DNA of 64,000 nucleotides, taken from positions 25,106 to 89,105 of the forward strand of contig JAXHTF010000004.1 of assembly GCA_034211275.1 (NCBI GenBank). The letters are read 5' to 3'. Both the position numbers and the translations under genes were made by a program. Source of the stretch: Acidobacteriota bacterium. GTDB lineage: Bacteria > Acidobacteriota > Thermoanaerobaculia > Multivoradales > JAHZIX01. The notes under the pieces are model-generated. The model was not told the DNA's origin, did no database searches, and saw nothing but the letters and a program-made list of their open reading frames with translations. Every line of letters begins with the position of its first letter. The stretch's first letter is position 1. Below, one piece after another: positions 60,882 through 64,000 of the stretch.

Positions 60882-61775
60882 TCAGTCCTTCTCGACTCGA
60901 TGAGCGACGCCGGCGGCCCCGGCGATGGGGCCAAAGGGTGCTTCGAGCAGAAGATTGTCAATCAGGCGAATCGTACCGTAAAACACCGCTAAGGAGAGGA
61001 GGACCTCGGTTCCGATCCGGTCGCACTCAGCCAAGGAAGCGGGGTTGGCGACGCTAACATAGTCGATGCGGGCGAGGGGCTCCGCGTCGATGATCTCGGT
61101 CATCCGCCGGCGCAAGACCTCGCCGCTGCCCTCGCCGTTGGCCAAGGCTTCGGCGGCGGCCCGCAGGGCGCGGTAGAGGACCGGGGCGGAGCGTCGCTGC
61201 TCCGGGCTCAGGCGGGCGTTGCGGGAGCTCATGGCGAGGCCGTCTGCCTCGCGCACCGTCGGACAAATCACCACCTCCAGATCGAAGCCCAGATCCTGCG
61301 CCATGCGCTGGATCACCACGCATTGTTGAGCGTCCTTTTGGCCGAAGTAGGCGCGGGTGGGGCGGATCAGGCAGAAGAGCTTGGCGACCACGGTGGCTAC
61401 GCCGCGGAAGTGACCGGAGCGGGATTGCCCCTCCAGCGGCTGCGAGGCCTCCTCGACGGTGACGTAGGTCTGGAAGCCCGGTGGGTAGACTTCCTCCGGT
61501 GGCGGGCAGAAGGCGAGATCGGTGCCGGCGTTCTCCAGTAGCTCCAGGTCCCGCTCCAGGTTGCGGGGATAGTTCTCCAGGTCTTCGCTCTGGTCGAATT
61601 GGGTGGGATTGACGAAGATGCTCGCCGCCACCCGCTGATTCTCCCGCCGAGCCCGATGGACGAGCTCCAGGTGACCTTGGTGAAGAAATCCCATGGTGGG
61701 GACCAGGCCCCAGGAGTCTCCCTCGTGACGGCGCCGGAGCGCTCGCAGCTCTTCGACGGTGCGGGCGATGTGCAT
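60882..61775 (-). CDS. panC: Pantothenate synthetase
   Basis: This 297-residue enzyme joins pantoate and beta-alanine with ATP. VPTMGFLHQGHLELV (with the HxGH nucleotidyl-transfer motif), SIFVNPTQF, FGQKDAQQ and AMSSRNARL are family hallmarks. The ATG at 61775 is supported by homology; the frame continues far upstream only as a shadow of panE. It lies 2 bp past the panE stop. Confidence 0.95.
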   Translation of the reverse strand: MHIARTVEELRALRRRHEGDSWGLVPTMGFLHQGHLELVHRARRENQRVAASIFVNPTQFDQSEDLENYPRNLERDLELLENAGTDLAFCPPPEEVYPPGFQTYVTVEEASQPLEGQSRSGHFRGVATVVAKLFCLIRPTRAYFGQKDAQQCVVIQRMAQDLGFDLEVVICPTVREADGLAMSSRNARLSPEQRRSAPVLYRALRAAAEALANGEGSGEVLRRRMTEIIDAEPLARIDYVSVANPASLAECDRIGTEVLLSLAVFYGTIRLIDNLLLEAPFGPIAGAAGVAHRVEKD

Positions 61776-61777
61776 GG

Positions 61778-62860
61778 TCAAGCTCCTCGAGGATGGGATC
61801 GGGCGGCGAGTAGATCCCGAAGCATCGCCGGCTCCGGCAGCTCGGAACCCGCGCGCTGGTTCTCGTCGTCCACCGGGGGTCCGCCGAGCAGGCTCCAGAG
61901 CAGGGCGTTGAAGGGAGTGGCGACGCCCCGTCGCCGGCCTTCCCGGACCACCGCCCCGGTGATGGTATCGACCTCCGTGACGGCTCCCCGGCGGTGGTCC
62001 TGGAGCATGGAGGAGAGGTTGGCGGCGGTGCGCCGGCAGACTTCTGCAGCCCTTTCTCCGGCGGTGTCGAGGGAGGCGTTGGGAGGCTTCAAGAAGGGGA
62101 GCCGGGCCCCCGCAGCCCGCGCCACCGCGGCGGCCTCGGCGGCGGCCCGGTCGAGGAGCCGCCGGGCCCGGGGATCCTGCACCAGGAAGCCGTTGGGCAC
62201 GTCCAGCAGGGCGGTGAGGGGGTTGATGGCGGCGTTCACCACCAGCTTGCCCCACAGCAGGCTGACGCCGTCGTCGGTGAGGGTGGGCTCGAAGCCGGCC
62301 TGCTCCAACAGCCGCGCCGCCGCTTCCAGCTTCCCGGCGGTGGCGGGACGGCGGGCGAGGGCGGTAGTGCCGGCGCCGGCGTGGCGAACCACCCCCGGGG
62401 CGATGAATCGGGCCCCGTGCTCGGTGGTGCCCACCGCCGCTCGCCGGGCGCCCACGGCTCCCTCCAGCAGCTCCAGATTGCCCCATCCGTTCTGCAGGGA
62501 CAGGGCCAATCCTCCGGCACCGTTCGCCGTCGGTTCCTCTGTTGGCAGCTCGGGGCCTAGGAGGATGCGCGCCCAGGCCGCGGCGCGGTGGGTTGCGGGG
62601 CTCTTGACCAGGACCAGCACCAGATCCGCCGGGGCCACGGCGGCGGGATCGTCCGCCACCCCTACGGGATAGCTGTGGCGGGTACCGTCGAGCTCCTCGA
62701 GGACGACGCCGTCGCGCTGCAGGCGCTGCAGCTGTTCCCGCCAGGTGCCTACCAGGGTCACCGGGACGTGGGGCTGGAGGTGGCCGCCGAAGAGGCAGGC
62801 CAGGGCGCCGGTGCCGACCACCGCTACCGACCGCGGCAGGGATGGCCGGGCGTCACTCAC
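61778..62860 (-). CDS. panE: 2-dehydropantoate 2-reductase
   Basis: This ~360-residue enzyme reduces ketopantoate with NADPH. The Rossmann motif is VVGTGALACLFGGHL. SLQNGWGN, the active-site Lys in LLWGKLVVNAAINPLTALL and a C-terminal helical domain fit the ApbA/PanE family. I took the GTG at 62860, beside the panB stop, as start; an ATG 12 codons earlier inside panB is also possible. Central member of the pan operon. Confidence 0.9.
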   Translation of the reverse strand: MSDARPSLPRSVAVVGTGALACLFGGHLQPHVPVTLVGTWREQLQRLQRDGVVLEELDGTRHSYPVGVADDPAAVAPADLVLVLVKSPATHRAAAWARILLGPELPTEEPTANGAGGLALSLQNGWGNLELLEGAVGARRAAVGTTEHGARFIAPGVVRHAGAGTTALARRPATAGKLEAAARLLEQAGFEPTLTDDGVSLLWGKLVVNAAINPLTALLDVPNGFLVQDPRARRLLDRAAAEAAAVARAAGARLPFLKPPNASLDTAGERAAEVCRRTAANLSSMLQDHRRGAVTEVDTITGAVVREGRRRGVATPFNALLWSLLGGPPVDDENQRAGSELPEPAMLRDLLAARSHPRGA

Positions 62861-63794
62861 CGACGCTGCGGAGGAACTCCCGAAGCTCCTCCTCATCCAT
62901 GGGATAGGTGTGCTCTTCGCTGGGGAAGCGCCTTTCTTCCACGTCCTGCCGATACTCGCTGAGGGCTCGGTGGATCTCTTCGCCTACCTCCGCGTAGCGT
63001 TTGACGAAGCGGGGCTGGAAGTCGTCGAAGAGGCCCAGCATGTCGTGGTAGACGAGCACCTGGCCGTCGCAGCCGACGCCGGCGCCGATGCCGATGGTGG
63101 GGATCCTCAGGCGCCGGCTGATGACCTCCGCCACCGGTGCTGGAACCGACTCCAGGACCAGCGAGAAGCAGCCCGCCGCTTCCAGGGCTAGAGCATCCTC
63201 CAGCAGCCCGCGGGCGGACTCGGCGGTTTTCCCCTGCACCCGATAGCCGCCCAGCTGAGAGATGCTCTGGGGGGTGAGGCCGATGTGCCCCATCACCGGG
63301 ATGCCGCGCTCCACCAGTGCCCGCACCGTCGGCGCCATCACCCGGCCGCCTTCCAGCTTCACCGCTCCCATGCCACCCTCTTTGAGCAGCCGGCCGGCGT
63401 TGCGCAGGGCCTGGGGAATCTCCACCTGGTAGGAGAGGAAGGGCATGTCCCCCACCAGGAATCCCCGGCGGCTGCCGCGGGCGACGGCCCGGCAGTGGTG
63501 CACCAGCTCGTCCATGGTCAGGGGTACGGTGCTCTCCATTCCCAGCATCACCATGGCCAGGGAATCCCCCACCAGGATCACGTCGATGCCGGCGGCGTCC
63601 ACCAGGCGGGCGGAGGACAGGTCGTAGGCGGTGACCATGGTGATGGGTTGCCCGCGACCTTTCTTGGCCTGGAGGTCGAGAAGGGTCACCGGTTTGAGAC
63701 GGGTCTTTTGGGAGCGGGGGGGCTTCTTGGTGGCGGGCTCTTTGGTGGAGGGTTCTTCTTCGGGAGGCTTGGAATCGGGGGGTTGGGCGCTCAC
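62853..63794 (-). CDS. panB: 3-methyl-2-oxobutanoate hydroxymethyltransferase
   Basis: This 313-residue enzyme transfers a hydroxymethyl group from methylene-THF to ketoisovalerate, the first pantothenate step. The core begins ITMVTAYDLSSARLVDAAG and includes VGDSLAMVMLG, GHIGLTPQS and the catalytic Glu in LVLESVPAPV. The first ~35 residues are a Pro/Glu/Lys-rich low-complexity tail not usual in PanB. First gene of the panBECD operon. Confidence 0.95.
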   Translation of the reverse strand: MSAQPPDSKPPEEEPSTKEPATKKPPRSQKTRLKPVTLLDLQAKKGRGQPITMVTAYDLSSARLVDAAGIDVILVGDSLAMVMLGMESTVPLTMDELVHHCRAVARGSRRGFLVGDMPFLSYQVEIPQALRNAGRLLKEGGMGAVKLEGGRVMAPTVRALVERGIPVMGHIGLTPQSISQLGGYRVQGKTAESARGLLEDALALEAAGCFSLVLESVPAPVAEVISRRLRIPTIGIGAGVGCDGQVLVYHDMLGLFDDFQPRFVKRYAEVGEEIHRALSEYRQDVEERRFPSEEHTYPMDEEELREFLRSVGE

Positions 63795-63874
63795 GATGAC
63801 TATCCTCCCAAAGTCCGGGTTCGAGGAGGTCTGGCGGGTGGGGAGGTGCGGACGACGCAGTCCAGAGGCAGAGT

Positions 63875-64000
63875 CTAGCAGCCCGTGGTGAAAGTCGAGC
63901 CGCGCTGCGAGCGGCCCTTTTCCGCCGAATCTTCGTTCGAAAACCTCGCCGATACTCGCATCGCCTGCGGTTTTCCGGCCTTGATTCGGCGAAAAATCTC
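63875..64000. mobile_element. MITE-like element, second copy (cut by window edge)
   Basis: Starting with CTAG-CAGCCCGTGGTG, this is the reverse complement of the element at 2861-3026, nearly identical over about 120 bp (main changes at the tip and at the last few bases). Its tip shares the 16-nt GCCCGTGGTGAAAGTC with the left end of the IS. It lies about 80 bp upstream of panB. Confidence 0.85.

Noticed and set aside
1-64000. tRNA or rRNA genes
   Set aside because: I looked in the larger gaps for cloverleaf-like or rRNA-like segments and recognised none.

Overview
The window is high-GC bacterial chromosome. The content suggests a member of the Acidobacteriota, perhaps Thermoanaerobaculia: many TPR/CHAT and caspase-like proteins, Calx-beta secreted proteins, a PYP-like PAS-V4R protein, an uptake [NiFe]-hydrogenase and long runs of overlapping genes. 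This placement is an inference from gene content, not from a marker gene.

Layout. Positions 1-2856 are part of an integron gene-cassette array: one cassette tail, four complete single-gene cassettes in one orientation, and attC-type recombination sites whose outer boxes pair with the start of their own cassette. No integrase is visible, so the platform would lie to the left. A 166-bp hairpin MITE (2861-3026) ends the array. A second, inverted copy closes the window (63875-64000), and both share terminal repeats with an IS1182-type insertion sequence at 24912-26410. After the MITE come hicAB, a PIN-domain remnant and a membrane patatin. Positions 6361-17628 hold one tightly overlapping operon for a membrane-bound uptake [NiFe]-hydrogenase: small and large subunits, cytochrome b, maturation protease, a c-type cytochrome lipoprotein, hypFCDEAB and a nickel-transporter-like protein. 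A sigma factor and a divergent winged-helix/Ser-Thr-kinase/TPR protein follow. Positions 21.3-27.9 kb are a patch of foreign-looking DNA: a trypsin-like protease, a gene broken by an in-frame stop, the IS, a methyltransferase and a decayed toxin-antitoxin pair.

Positions 27.9-41.4 kb (minus strand) form the most unusual locus: ECF sigma factor, transmembrane anti-sigma factor, TPR-CHAT lipoprotein, a 56-residue polar protein, a C14 caspase-like protease, a 1210-residue exported protein and a second TPR-CHAT protein. Three caspase-clan proteases under an apparent sigma/anti-sigma switch resemble, in logic, the TPR-CHAT/Csx30/RpoE branch of type III-E CRISPR, but here without CRISPR. Then come housekeeping and accessory genes: ppsA, ferredoxin, queE, a repeat-rich intergenic region, a LuxE-LuxC-like acyl-reductase pair without luciferase, a glyoxalase-fold protein, an AAA ATPase plus DUF4276 pair (possible defence), a Calx-beta protein, a pseudo-receiver/DUF4388 protein next to a PYP-PAS/V4R protein, a TfoX-domain protein, 5-formyl-THF cyclo-ligase, a thioredoxin-like/Cys-rich-peptide/beta-propeller export module, a LolA-like protein and the panBECD pantothenate genes.

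No rRNA, tRNA or CRISPR array was recognised.
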